A stretch of DNA of 64,000 nt, from positions 558,001-622,000 of the forward strand of contig NZ_BNEB01000005.1 in assembly GCF_016860545.1 (NCBI RefSeq), given 5' to 3'. This document shows positions 33,145 through 42,042 of this stretch, one piece after another. The notes under the pieces are model-generated. The model worked only from the letters and a program-made list of their open reading frames with translations. It was not told where the DNA came from and did not search any database. The translations under genes and the position numbers were made by a program. Position 1 is the first letter of the stretch; each line of letters starts with the position of its first letter. The stretch is from Streptomyces asoensis (GTDB lineage: Bacteria; Actinomycetota; Actinomycetes; Streptomycetales; Streptomycetaceae).

Positions 33145-34221
33145 TCAGTAGGTCAGGCTCAGCAGCTCGCCGCTGGTGCCACGGGCGTTGTTGACGATGA
33201 ACACCTTGCCGTCCCGGTTGACGTCGAGACCCGTGCCCATGATCAGCCTGTCGCCGGTCGGGATCTCGGTGACCGCCTTGGTGACGGGGTCTATCTTCAG
33301 CACCTTGCTCGGCTGCGGCGGGTCCTCGAGGTAGCCGGGGGTGTACGTCAGCGCGATCAGGTCGCCGTTCGGGGCGACGGCGAGGTCCACCACGTTGGTC
33401 AGGCCGGTCACCCAGAGTTCGGGGCCCTGGGGGCCGACCTTGTAGATCCGCGACTGGCCCGCGTAGACGCCGAGGCCGGCGACGTAGGTCGTGCCGTCGG
33501 CCGCCCGGGCGATGCCGGTGGGCACCCCGTCGCGGTCGTTCTCGTTCGTGGGCAGCACGAATTCGGTGGTCGTGGTGCCGCCGGCCGTGCGGAGCACGGT
33601 GTTGGCGCCCGCGTCGGTGGCGAGGTAGGCGCTGCCGCTGCGCAGCACCTTCCAGGGGTTGGAGTACGGCTCGCGGCCATCGGGGTTGAGCTGCGTCTCG
33701 TGGTCGACGTAGTCCGCCACGACCGAGCCGTCGCGGGTCCGCGTCAGCGTGCCCAGCGTCTTGGCCTCCGGGCCGAGCGCGGCGCGGCCGTTGCTGTCGA
33801 AGCCGCCCGAATTGAGCACGAGGTAGCCGCCGTTGGGATCGGGCAGGACGGCGGCCGGGCCGAGGGCCTGGACCGCGGCCCCGGGAGCCGCGCCCGGGCC
33901 GAAGGACGGCAGTCCGGTGACGACGCGGCCCTGCCAGGAGCCCTTGACCTTGTAGACGGCACCGGTCTTGCCGAGGCAGACCTGACCGACGGGGCAACCG
34001 GGCAGCCCCTCGCCCGACTCGGCCACCAGCAGGCTGCCGTCCGCCAGGGCGGTGACGTCACGGGGGTTCTTCAGTCCGGAGGCGACGACCTTGACGGTCG
34101 ACTTGACGGTGGCACCGGAATCGGCGGCCGTCGCCGGACCGGCGGCGGCCAGAGGCACGGCGACGACACACGCCGATGCCGCAAGCATGGATTTAGTGAG
34201 GCCACTACGTGAATTCGACAT
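33145..34221 (-). CDS. Secreted ScyD/ScyE-family protein (NHL/beta-propeller-like)
   Basis: 358-aa exported protein. Signal peptide 1-33 (KSMLAASACVVAVPLAAAGP, cleavage near ATAADS), then repeated beta-propeller-like units: VVASGLKNPRDVTALADGSL, VLPDPNGGYLVLNSGG, VAPNGDLIALTYTPGYLEDP, and TGLDVNRDGKVFIVNNARG. The family is named after cyanobacterial scytonemin-cluster proteins but is widespread in actinobacteria with no assigned reaction. ATG 34221 is preferred (AAGGAG ~10 nt upstream); upstream in-frame codons would add an Arg-rich stretch before the signal. Divergent from the alpha/beta-hydrolase-like gene, with an AT-richer 250-bp gap. Confidence 0.82.
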   Translation of the reverse strand: MSNSRSGLTKSMLAASACVVAVPLAAAGPATAADSGATVKSTVKVVASGLKNPRDVTALADGSLLVAESGEGLPGCPVGQVCLGKTGAVYKVKGSWQGRVVTGLPSFGPGAAPGAAVQALGPAAVLPDPNGGYLVLNSGGFDSNGRAALGPEAKTLGTLTRTRDGSVVADYVDHETQLNPDGREPYSNPWKVLRSGSAYLATDAGANTVLRTAGGTTTTEFVLPTNENDRDGVPTGIARAADGTTYVAGLGVYAGQSRIYKVGPQGPELWVTGLTNVVDLAVAPNGDLIALTYTPGYLEDPPQPSKVLKIDPVTKAVTEIPTGDRLIMGTGLDVNRDGKVFIVNNARGTSGELLSLTY

Positions 34222-34472
34222 TCCCTTATCGCTCCTTCTCCGTGCTGCGCTCCGCATGATTAAGGAAAGCGGACGATCGAACGCGGTGTCACAGTAGGGC
34301 AGTTCGGAGCGCACGACCGCGCCGGGCGAATGGGACCGGCGCGTATCTCGAGCGCGTTTCGAGAAACTCTCCATTCCGCTTTTTCCGCCGGAGTGCCCGC
34401 GGATCGACGCGATCAGGCACGTCCTTCCCGCGTGACCGATGAGTCCGGGCGGCGGATCGGGTCTGCCCCGGC

Positions 34473-35363
34473 ATGACGCGCATCAACGCAGGAATCCCGG
34501 TCCCGCCCCCCGGTGATCCGACGACCACTGTCCACGTCGATGGAGTCGCCCTCGGCATCGAGTCGTTCGGCGACGAGGACGCCCCGCTCGTCCTGCTGGC
34601 GGGCGGGACCACGATGCTGTCCTGGCCCGACGCGCTGTGCGAGCGCCTGGCAGCCGCCGGACGCCGTGCGGTCCGCTACGACCTGCGCGACAGCGGGACC
34701 TCGACGACGGCGGACCCGGAGGCTCCCGGGTACACGCTGCGCGGTCTCGCCGCCGACGCGGCGGCCCTCGTCGACGCCCTGGGGGGCCGCCCCGCGCACC
34801 TCGCAGGGATCGGCGTCGCAGGGATGGTCGCCCAGGTGGCCGTGCTGGACCATCCGGACGCGTTCTCGGCGCTCACCCTGGTCGGCACCCGCGCCGTGGC
34901 GCCCGGCCCGCCCGACGACGACCTCCCCGACCATGACCGGGCGACGATGAGCAGGCTGTTCGCGCGTCCCCTGCCCGACTGGGGCGACCGCGAGGCGGTC
35001 GCGGAGTTCGCCGCCGCCGGCGCGGAGATCCTGGGCGACGACCCCGTGGCCGCGCGGGCGACGGCCGCGCGGGTCTGGGACCGCACGCCCGGCACCGCTC
35101 CCCCGGTCCAGGCGGCCAACCAGCTGGGCATGGTGTTCTCCAGGCTCGACTGCCGGCCCCGCTGGCGCGAGCGCCTGCCCGGGATCGGGATCCCCACGCT
35201 CGTCGTCCACGGACGCCGCGACCGGTTCTTCCCGGTCGGCAACGGCGAGGCGATCGCGCGCGAGATCCCCGGGGCCCGGCTGCTCGTCCTCGAGGAGGCC
35301 GCAACCGCGCTCCCGGAGACGGCGGTAGGCGAGGTCGCCGAGGCGATGCTCCGGCTCGGGTAG
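34473..35363 (+). CDS. Alpha/beta-hydrolase-fold protein lacking catalytic Ser and His
   Basis: 296-aa protein with the fold of RdmC/aclacinomycin-esterase-like alpha/beta hydrolases: oxyanion region VLLAGGTTMLSWPD, strand/helix RRAVRYDLRDSGTST, and acid-loop Asp in TLVVHGRRDRFFPVGNGE. The nucleophile elbow, normally GxSxG(G), is here G112-I-G114-V-A-G117, so the Ser is Gly, and the usual His near ExxGHxLP is Thr278 (EEAATALPET). Two of three triad residues are therefore missing while the frame and codon use look normal, suggesting a binding or regulatory role. ATG 34473. It converges on the RHS gene with 55 bp between stops. Confidence 0.82.
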   Translation: MTRINAGIPVPPPGDPTTTVHVDGVALGIESFGDEDAPLVLLAGGTTMLSWPDALCERLAAAGRRAVRYDLRDSGTSTTADPEAPGYTLRGLAADAAALVDALGGRPAHLAGIGVAGMVAQVAVLDHPDAFSALTLVGTRAVAPGPPDDDLPDHDRATMSRLFARPLPDWGDREAVAEFAAAGAEILGDDPVAARATAARVWDRTPGTAPPVQAANQLGMVFSRLDCRPRWRERLPGIGIPTLVVHGRRDRFFPVGNGEAIAREIPGARLLVLEEAATALPETAVGEVAEAMLRLG

Positions 35364-35371
35364 CCGACGAA

Positions 35372-35394
35372 GCGCCGGCCGCAGGGGCCGGCGC
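35372..35394. terminator. Bidirectional terminator between hydrolase-like and RHS genes
   Basis: Perfect 9-bp inverted repeat (35372-35380 with 35386-35394) and 5-nt loop, in the 55-bp gap between convergent stops. Confidence 0.7.
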
Positions 35395-35418
35395 AACGCC
35401 GTGACGGGGGCGGGGGTT

Positions 35419-38400
35419 CTAGCGGCCGGGCTTCGGCATCGGCACCGTCTCCGTCCATCGGAAGGTCATCGACAGCGGCTTCTGACCGCCGGGGAAGACC
35501 GCGCGGGCGGCGTTGGAGATGCCCGACGCGATCGGGTCCTTGGCCCCGTTCTCGTAGCCCTCCTTGGACACGCCCCGGGTCAGCGACTCGACGGTCATCT
35601 TCTGGGTGATCTCGAACTGCACCGTGCCGCGCTGGTTCAGCCGGTTGTAGCCGGTCACGGTCGCCTTCATGTTGAAGGAGCCGAGCACGGCGCGGGTGGC
35701 GCCGGCCGCCGTCTCCGGGTCGTTGTCGCCGGCGAGCTGCATCAGGGCGTCGGAGACCTCGCCCACCATCATTCCCTTGAGGGGCAGATCGTTCATGGCG
35801 GCGCCGTATTTGGTCTTGTAGTCGAGTCCCTTGATGGTCTGGCCGATCTTCGTGTTCTTGCGGTGCGAAAGGAACGTGCGCACGACCTGCATCCAGATGT
35901 GGTCCTGGACGGCCTGGGTCATCTTGTCGTTCTCGTCGAAGTAGTAGGCGGACGGGGTGACGCCCATGAACCACATGGCGGTGAGCTGGGTGGCGTTGGG
36001 GTTGAGGATGACCTCCGGGTTGAGGACCAGCTGTTCGCGGTAGGCCGCCGCGGCCCGGCGGCCCAGCTCGTCCTGGCGCGACCACGTGTCGCCTCCGGCC
36101 GTACCGCAGTTGCTGTTGCAGGGGTGGGGTGCCTGCGGCTTCGAGTAGTCGACGGCCTCGTTGGGACGGCCGTTGCCGCGGGTGCCGTCCGGGCGGGTCG
36201 GGCAGGGCGTGTCGTCGCCGTTGCCGCCGCAGGCCAGGCCCAGGCCGGTGGGGTCGCTGTGGGTGAGCGGATTCTGCACCGCGTACGAGTACCCGTTGAG
36301 GGTCTGGAGCTTGTCGGCCTCCAGGAGCGGGTCGGCGCTGATGAACTGGCCGATGGACGGGTCGTATTCACGGGCGCCGATGTGCGTGAGGCCCGAGGCG
36401 GCGTCCCGGGTCTTGCCCAGGAAGCCCTTGTCGTCCGGCCAGGGCCCGTTCAGTGTCGTGCCGCGGTCGGCGCCGAACGGGGTGGTGTAGCGCTTGGTGA
36501 AGGTCTGTCCGGCGTCCGGGTCGAGCGCCAGCGTCGAGGTCCGGTGCTGGTCGGCCGTGAGGTAGGTGAGCTTGACGGCGCCCGACTGGTTGGAGCGCAG
36601 GGCGACGGTCAGATCCTCGGCCCCGTAGTAACGCTGGGCCCACGTGGTGCCATTGGCGCGCAGGTGGAGTTCGGTGGAGCCGGTGTACAGGACGCGCTCA
36701 CCGTTCTGCGTGCTGCGGATCAGCAGGGTGCCGTCCGTCGTGTAGAGGTGGTCGGTCGCCACTCCCCCTTCGGTGAGCCGGCTCAGCTTGCCGTCGGGCG
36801 ACCACTCCAGGGTCTGGGTCCCGCTCGTACCGGGGCGGTGCCAGGTGTTGCCGGACTTGTCGTAGTCGTAGGCACGTTCCGGCGCGGAGCAGTCGGCCTT
36901 GGTCGTGGTGCCGGTCAGGGTGTGGGGCTGGGCGGTGAGGGTGGTGGGGTAGCAGTACGTCGTCCTGGTGTCGCCGGTGCTCTTGTGCACGGTCTCGGCG
37001 GTCCGCTGGCCGGCGTCGTTGTAGGAGTAGGTCGACCAGTAGGGGGCCGGGCCCGACAGACTCGACGCGCTCCTCGCGTCGGCGCACTTCTGCGAGGCGG
37101 GCGTCCAGGCCTCGGTCAGGCGCTGGTGGCCGTCGTAGGCGAAGCACTGGGTCTCCGCGGAACCGTTGCCGCCCAGGAGGGTCGGGTCGCCGATCGTGGT
37201 GACGTTGCCGGTCTGGTCGTAGGTATAGGTGAGGTCGCGGAGCATGTACCCGTGCGTCTGGTCCGTGACGTTGCTGCGGGTCAGCCGCCCGGTGCCTTCC
37301 TCGTAGGTGTTGTTGACGTAGAAGCTCTTGGCGCCGGTGCCGCCGGTGCCCAGGGTCAGCTGCCGGGGCTGGGCCTGCGCCGAGTAGTCCACGCCGAGCA
37401 GATAGCCGGTCGCGCCGCCGACCGAGGTCACGTCGCCCACGGCGTCGTACCCGTAGTCGACGATCTCGGACGGCAGGCCGCCCACGGCGGGCTCGCGGCT
37501 GAACTTCTTGGTGCCGTCGGTGTTGAACCCGGTCTCGTACGCGATGGTGGCGGGTGCGCCGGCCTTGACGAACGGGTCGCCGGCCGGCAGCTGGAGTTCG
37601 GTCCCCGTGGGGCGGTCCAGGCTGTCGTAGGCGGTGACGGCCTGCGTGTAGGCCGCGCCCGCCTTGCCGTCGACATAGCGGGTGGAGGAGGTGAGCTGCC
37701 CCTTGAGGATGCTGTCGTAGGCGAATCCGGTGAGCTGGTTGGCGTCCGTCCTGGAGTTCTTCCAGGTGCCGGTGGTCCGGCCCAGGGCGTCGTAGGCGGT
37801 CAGGACGGCCGTGCCGCGCGCGTCCGTGGTGCTGACCGGGCGGTCGAGGGCGTCGAACTGGGTGAGCGTCACGCCCTTGTCCGGGTCGGTGCTGATGCCC
37901 TCACGGCCGAACAGGTCGTACACGTAGGACCACTTGGCGCCGTCGGGTCCGGTGAGCGTCAGCTTCTTGCCGTCCAGCGCGAAGTCCGTCCTGGTGGACG
38001 TGTAGGAGGCGCCGGCGCTGCCGCCGTAGGAGGCGTCGGCCGGACTCGTGCTCGCGTACTCGCGGGTCTCCGTCGCCTGGCCCCGGACGTCGCTGATCGT
38101 CCGCTGCGCCGAACCGCCCTCCAGGGCCGTGGTCGCGACCGAGTCGCCGGTGTAGCCGGTGCTGGTGGACCACTTCTTGACCCCGTAGGTGTACAGGGTG
38201 CTGGTCGTCGCACGGGCCGCCCCGTCGAACACCGTCACCGTCTGCTGGGGGGCCTCGCCGTACTCGGCCCTGGTGTAGGTGCCGTTGGGCTCGCTGCCGG
38301 TGTCGAAGATGTCGGCGGACGCCTCGTAAGCGAGTCCCCGGGTGTCGTAGCGGGTGTCGGTCAGCAGCCGGCCGCCCTCGGGAGTGGGCGACTGGGTCTG

Positions 38401-41400
38401 GAGGGGGCGCAGCAGCGCGTCGTAGATCGTGTAGGTGGTCTTGTAGGTCTCGCCGTCCTTCTTCAGCGTCGAGGTCGACACCCAGGACGGCTTGGTGTCG
38501 TCCGAGTGGTAGGCGTACTTCTGGTTGGGGCTCTGGCTGCCGCTCGCCCGGTTCGGCAGCCACACGTCGGTGAGCCTGCCGAGGGCGTCGTAGGCCATCT
38601 CGGTCTTCTTGAGGTTGACGTCGTAGGTACGCAGCGGCACCGCGCGGCGCGGGTCCAGGAAGGTGACCGTGGTGTAGGTCTTGGCGTTCGTGGTGACCGT
38701 CTTGGTCAGCGGTCCCGCGTCGACGGGTGTGTAGGCGGTGCCGGTGGGGTTGCCCGCCGCGTCGGTGACCTTGAGGGTGCGGCCCAGGGTGTCGTACGTC
38801 GTGGTGGTCGCCGTCTGCCAGCCGGACGGGAGCCGGTCGCCTGCCGCGTCCGCGGTGGCGGCGTAGCCGGTGGGGCGGCCGGTCCAGGTCGCCAGGCCCT
38901 TCGTGGGCTTCTGCGCCCCGGACCAGGTGGTGACGTCGGGGGTGTCGTAGACGGTGCCGACGTCGGACAGGACGCTGCCCCGCTCGGGCGCGGCCGGTTT
39001 CATCGTGGCGGGCAGGACGAGCGAGGCGTCCGCGGTCGCGCAGCCGCGGGCGACCGTGCGGGTGCGGGAGGTGAGGCCGGTGAGGCCGAGGTCGGCGTTG
39101 CGGGCGTACCAGGTGCGGGTGCAGGTCTCGTCCGAGGCCTTGCCGACCTGCCCCGAGTCGTCGACGGTGACCGGCATGCCGTAGCTGTCGTAGGACGTGG
39201 TCGTCAGGCGCTCGCGCCAGGTCTGCGAGGCGGTCAGATAGGTGTAGCTGTGCGCCTTCTGCGGGCGGACGTAACGGGCGACGTGGTCGCCGGCTCCGGG
39301 CACGCTCTGGCGGGCGGTCTCCTGCGACCAGGGGTCGTCGACCGTCGCCGATACCGCCGTGGACCCGTCGTAGGTGACCTGTTCGCGCAGCTGTCCCGCG
39401 TACGGTTCGCTGTCGGTGATGGTGGCCGCCCCGAGCGCGGGCGCGGGCAGGGGTGCGACGGAGACGGACTTGGCGGTGCCGTCGCTCTTCTTGTCGCCGT
39501 CCATGCCCTGGAGGTAGAGGGAGACCGTCCGGGAGCGGGTCACGCCCGTCGCGCCGGTCCACGCGGTCACCTGGGCGTAGCCGCGCCAGTCCGACCAGGT
39601 CCGCTCGTCCTTCGGGGCGAACGGGTCGTCGTTGTGGCGCCAGGCGGCACCGCTGTAGGAGTAGGCGTGTTCGACGGCCTCGTTGTTGCCGGTCGGGTCG
39701 GCGATGCCGACCGCCAGCACGCGGTACTTCTGGAACCAGTCGATCGAGGCATCCTCGCCGCCGTTGATGTGCCAGAACTGGGGATAGCAGGAACGGGTGT
39801 TGGTGTCCGGGGCGGCGCCCAGCACCTGGCTGCGCACACATTCCGCCGCCGACAGCGTCACCGAGGTGATCGCGCCGGTCTCCGAGACGACGGTGGAGAT
39901 GCGCGGCCTGGTCAGGGGCAGGATGTCGTCGGTGCCGTCGACGCGGTTCGGCCGCATCTGGTAGGTGAAGGAGACCGGGTCCGACGCGATGCTCGTGGTG
40001 CCGGCCTTCGCGGTGCGCCGGAGCGACTTCAGGGTGAGCACCTGATCGGAGCTGTCACCGATGTCGCCGCCGTCGAGGTACTGCTCGACCAGGTCCCAGG
40101 AGTCCACCGCGTCGTAGCCGGTGGAGGCGGCGTCGTAGGAGAACGTGTCGATGCCGGTGAGGCGTTTGCGGGAGAAGAAGGCGGGGCCGACGGCCTTGCA
40201 GTCGTCGTCGTCCTTGGCGCAGACCGCGTCGAAGGGGACGTCCGGCCAGTTGTCGGCGGTGTCCTTGGTCAGCGAGGAGCAGTCCGTGGCGGTGCAGCGC
40301 TCGGCGTAGTCGAAGGTGACCTTCGCGTCCGCCTTGTCCGTGAACAGGGCGCCCTTGCGCAGCCCGTACTCGATCCGGTTCAGGTAACTCCCGCGCGTGT
40401 AGGCGGCGTCGGCCTTGTCGGCCTTGTTCTTCTTGTAGTAGTTGGACTCCTTGGTGTACCAGTAGGTGGCCGCGTTGTCCCGCAGGTCCTCGACGTAGTC
40501 GAGGTTCCACCGCCAGGCCTGGGTGAGGGCGCGGTCGGCGAAGGCGTCGCCCGCGGAGTAGCCAGGCTCGCCCGAGTCGTCGCCGAACACCGGTACCGTC
40601 GCGACGGAGTTGGTGCGCTGGGTGTCGGCGCCGTCCGGTTTGTTCAGGCCGAACACGTACTTGGTGCCGTCACCGGTGACGACGGTCCAGTACTCGCCGT
40701 TGTCGTCGCCGTTGTCCGCGCCGGTGGACCTGGTCACCTTCGACGCGTCGTCGCCCTCCAGCCGCCAATGGTTGTCGTCGTCGTCCTTGACCAGCCGGGT
40801 CGACCTGCCGTTCAGGACCAGTCGGGCGTTGTCGTACTTCCAGCAGAGGTCCGAGATGTCCTCGTGGCCGTCCTCGTCGCAGGAACCGTAGGTGCGCTCG
40901 ATGTAGGACTCGGTGAGCGAGAAGCCCTCACCGACCGAGGTGCCCTGGTTGTTGGAGGTGGCCGTGCGGCCGTCGACGCTGCCCGAGTCGTATGCGAGGG
41001 ACAGGGGCGGCAGCGGGCCGGCCGCCGCGGGCGGCAGCGTGAAGTCGTACGACCAGGTGAACGCCCCGGAACTGGCGCCCGCCTCCCAGGACGAGGATGC
41101 CGAGAGCGGGGTGGCCGAGTAGTCGCCGGTGCCCTTGGGGGACTGCCCGGACCCGGCCGCGACGGCGGTGACGGCCAGCACCGTGGCGGCCGGGGCGGCT
41201 CCCGCGGCCTTCCCGAGCCGGGGCGAAGCGCCGTCCGCGGCCTCGGCGATGTCGGCCTTCGCCGAGACCGACTGCCGCGCGGTGTCGTTGTCGGACGCGA
41301 GCGGACGCTGGGTGCGGCACTCGCTCTTGACGGGTGTCGTCAGGGCGCACGCGGGGAGCTGCACCAGGCGCAGTCGCTGGGACCAGCCGCCGCCCAGGGC

Positions 41401-41946
41401 CGAGGAGAAGCCGCTGTAGTCCACGCTCACCTCGGCCGTGCCCGCGGTGTCCGCCTCGGCGGTGAGGAGCACCCCGGTCACGCCTGCCGCGCGTGCGGCC
41501 TTCTGGTCCAGCACGGTGACGCGCGCGGCGCCGGCGGCCGCCGCCCTGTCCCCGGGTGACGGCGCCAGCGTGACGGGGACTCCGCCCGGTTCGGCCTTGC
41601 GGGCCTTGCCGCCCGCGAGGGCGAGGGTGGCCTCGCCGTGCCCGGGCCAGGCGGCCTGCCGCTCCGTACGGGCCCGTTCGGCCTGGGCCTTGTTGGCCTT
41701 GTTCTCCCGGGCGACCCGTTGGCGGGCCTCCTTCGCGCCGAGCCCGTCGACCGTCTCGACTCTGCTCACGCGGGACTTGGGCACGGCGGGCCGCCCGAGG
41801 CCGGAAGGCTCCGCGGCCTGGGCCAGCTGTGCCGCGCCGAGCGGTGCGACGAGTGCCAGGGCCAGCGACTGCACCAGCAGCCGGCCGGTTCGGTGCCGTC
41901 CGGCGGCACTCCCTCGCCAGATTGAGGTGCCCCTGCCAAAGATCAT
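35419..41946 (-). CDS. Giant secreted RHS-repeat protein with uncharacterised C-terminal domain
   Basis: 2175-aa exported protein. Signal sequence ~20-45 (LLVQSLALALVAPLGAAQLA), an Arg/Ala/Lys-rich pro-region, a beta-rich N-terminal part, then dozens of YD/RHS repeats (such as AYDALGRTTGTW and YDYDKSGNTW) that build a hollow shell. The conserved RHS core (~1838-1905: GLTHIGAREYDPSIGQFISA, then NPLTHSDPTGL) ends the shell. The last ~270 residues (from GLACGGNGDDTP) match no toxin or enzyme family I recognise; they include four Cys, a helical segment (VQDHIWMQVVRTFLSHRKNT) and a C-terminal beta region. ATG 41946, GGGGGAAG upstream. No same-strand immunity gene follows. It is the second gene after the LamG protein (96-bp gap). 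Confidence 0.92.
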   Translation of the reverse strand: MIFGRGTSIWRGSAAGRHRTGRLLVQSLALALVAPLGAAQLAQAAEPSGLGRPAVPKSRVSRVETVDGLGAKEARQRVARENKANKAQAERARTERQAAWPGHGEATLALAGGKARKAEPGGVPVTLAPSPGDRAAAAGAARVTVLDQKAARAAGVTGVLLTAEADTAGTAEVSVDYSGFSSALGGGWSQRLRLVQLPACALTTPVKSECRTQRPLASDNDTARQSVSAKADIAEAADGASPRLGKAAGAAPAATVLAVTAVAAGSGQSPKGTGDYSATPLSASSSWEAGASSGAFTWSYDFTLPPAAAGPLPPLSLAYDSGSVDGRTATSNNQGTSVGEGFSLTESYIERTYGSCDEDGHEDISDLCWKYDNARLVLNGRSTRLVKDDDDNHWRLEGDDASKVTRSTGADNGDDNGEYWTVVTGDGTKYVFGLNKPDGADTQRTNSVATVPVFGDDSGEPGYSAGDAFADRALTQAWRWNLDYVEDLRDNAATYWYTKESNYYKKNKADKADAAYTRGSYLNRIEYGLRKGALFTDKADAKVTFDYAERCTATDCSSLTKDTADNWPDVPFDAVCAKDDDDCKAVGPAFFSRKRLTGIDTFSYDAASTGYDAVDSWDLVEQYLDGGDIGDSSDQVLTLKSLRRTAKAGTTSIASDPVSFTYQMRPNRVDGTDDILPLTRPRISTVVSETGAITSVTLSAAECVRSQVLGAAPDTNTRSCYPQFWHINGGEDASIDWFQKYRVLAVGIADPTGNNEAVEHAYSYSGAAWRHNDDPFAPKDERTWSDWRGYAQVTAWTGATGVTRSRTVSLYLQGMDGDKKSDGTAKSVSVAPLPAPALGAATITDSEPYAGQLREQVTYDGSTAVSATVDDPWSQETARQSVPGAGDHVARYVRPQKAHSYTYLTASQTWRERLTTTSYDSYGMPVTVDDSGQVGKASDETCTRTWYARNADLGLTGLTSRTRTVARGCATADASLVLPATMKPAAPERGSVLSDVGTVYDTPDVTTWSGAQKPTKGLATWTGRPTGYAATADAAGDRLPSGWQTATTTTYDTLGRTLKVTDAAGNPTGTAYTPVDAGPLTKTVTTNAKTYTTVTFLDPRRAVPLRTYDVNLKKTEMAYDALGRLTDVWLPNRASGSQSPNQKYAYHSDDTKPSWVSTSTLKKDGETYKTTYTIYDALLRPLQTQSPTPEGGRLLTDTRYDTRGLAYEASADIFDTGSEPNGTYTRAEYGEAPQQTVTVFDGAARATTSTLYTYGVKKWSTSTGYTGDSVATTALEGGSAQRTISDVRGQATETREYASTSPADASYGGSAGASYTSTRTDFALDGKKLTLTGPDGAKWSYVYDLFGREGISTDPDKGVTLTQFDALDRPVSTTDARGTAVLTAYDALGRTTGTWKNSRTDANQLTGFAYDSILKGQLTSSTRYVDGKAGAAYTQAVTAYDSLDRPTGTELQLPAGDPFVKAGAPATIAYETGFNTDGTKKFSREPAVGGLPSEIVDYGYDAVGDVTSVGGATGYLLGVDYSAQAQPRQLTLGTGGTGAKSFYVNNTYEEGTGRLTRSNVTDQTHGYMLRDLTYTYDQTGNVTTIGDPTLLGGNGSAETQCFAYDGHQRLTEAWTPASQKCADARSASSLSGPAPYWSTYSYNDAGQRTAETVHKSTGDTRTTYCYPTTLTAQPHTLTGTTTKADCSAPERAYDYDKSGNTWHRPGTSGTQTLEWSPDGKLSRLTEGGVATDHLYTTDGTLLIRSTQNGERVLYTGSTELHLRANGTTWAQRYYGAEDLTVALRSNQSGAVKLTYLTADQHRTSTLALDPDAGQTFTKRYTTPFGADRGTTLNGPWPDDKGFLGKTRDAASGLTHIGAREYDPSIGQFISADPLLEADKLQTLNGYSYAVQNPLTHSDPTGLGLACGGNGDDTPCPTRPDGTRGNGRPNEAVDYSKPQAPHPCNSNCGTAGGDTWSRQDELGRRAAAAYREQLVLNPEVILNPNATQLTAMWFMGVTPSAYYFDENDKMTQAVQDHIWMQVVRTFLSHRKNTKIGQTIKGLDYKTKYGAAMNDLPLKGMMVGEVSDALMQLAGDNDPETAAGATRAVLGSFNMKATVTGYNRLNQRGTVQFEITQKMTVESLTRGVSKEGYENGAKDPIASGISNAARAVFPGGQKPLSMTFRWTETVPMPKPGR

Positions 41947-42005
41947 GGTTGTCTTCCCCCGGTCCTGTGCGGTGGTGTGGAGAGAGGCGCGCGGACGACG
42001 GGGCG

Positions 42006-42030
42006 GGGCGGTCCGCCGAGCGGACCGCCC
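42006..42030 (-). terminator. Intercistronic hairpin between LamG and RHS genes
   Basis: Perfect 10-bp stem (42006-42015 with 42021-42030), 5-nt loop, just after the LamG stop. It could attenuate transcription into the RHS gene or stabilise the upstream mRNA. Confidence 0.6.
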
Positions 42031-42042
42031 TGCCCTTTCCCG

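Noticed and set aside
34473..35363. The hydrolase-like gene as an RHS immunity gene
   Set aside because: It is on the opposite strand, convergent, and belongs to an esterase-fold family, so it is not offered as immunity beyond speculation.
35401..41559. A 2052-codon open frame on the plus strand across the RHS gene
   Set aside because: Antisense shadow of a GC-rich gene: Gly/Val/Arg/Asp-rich with no domain and no ribosome site, while the minus strand gives clear RHS repeats.
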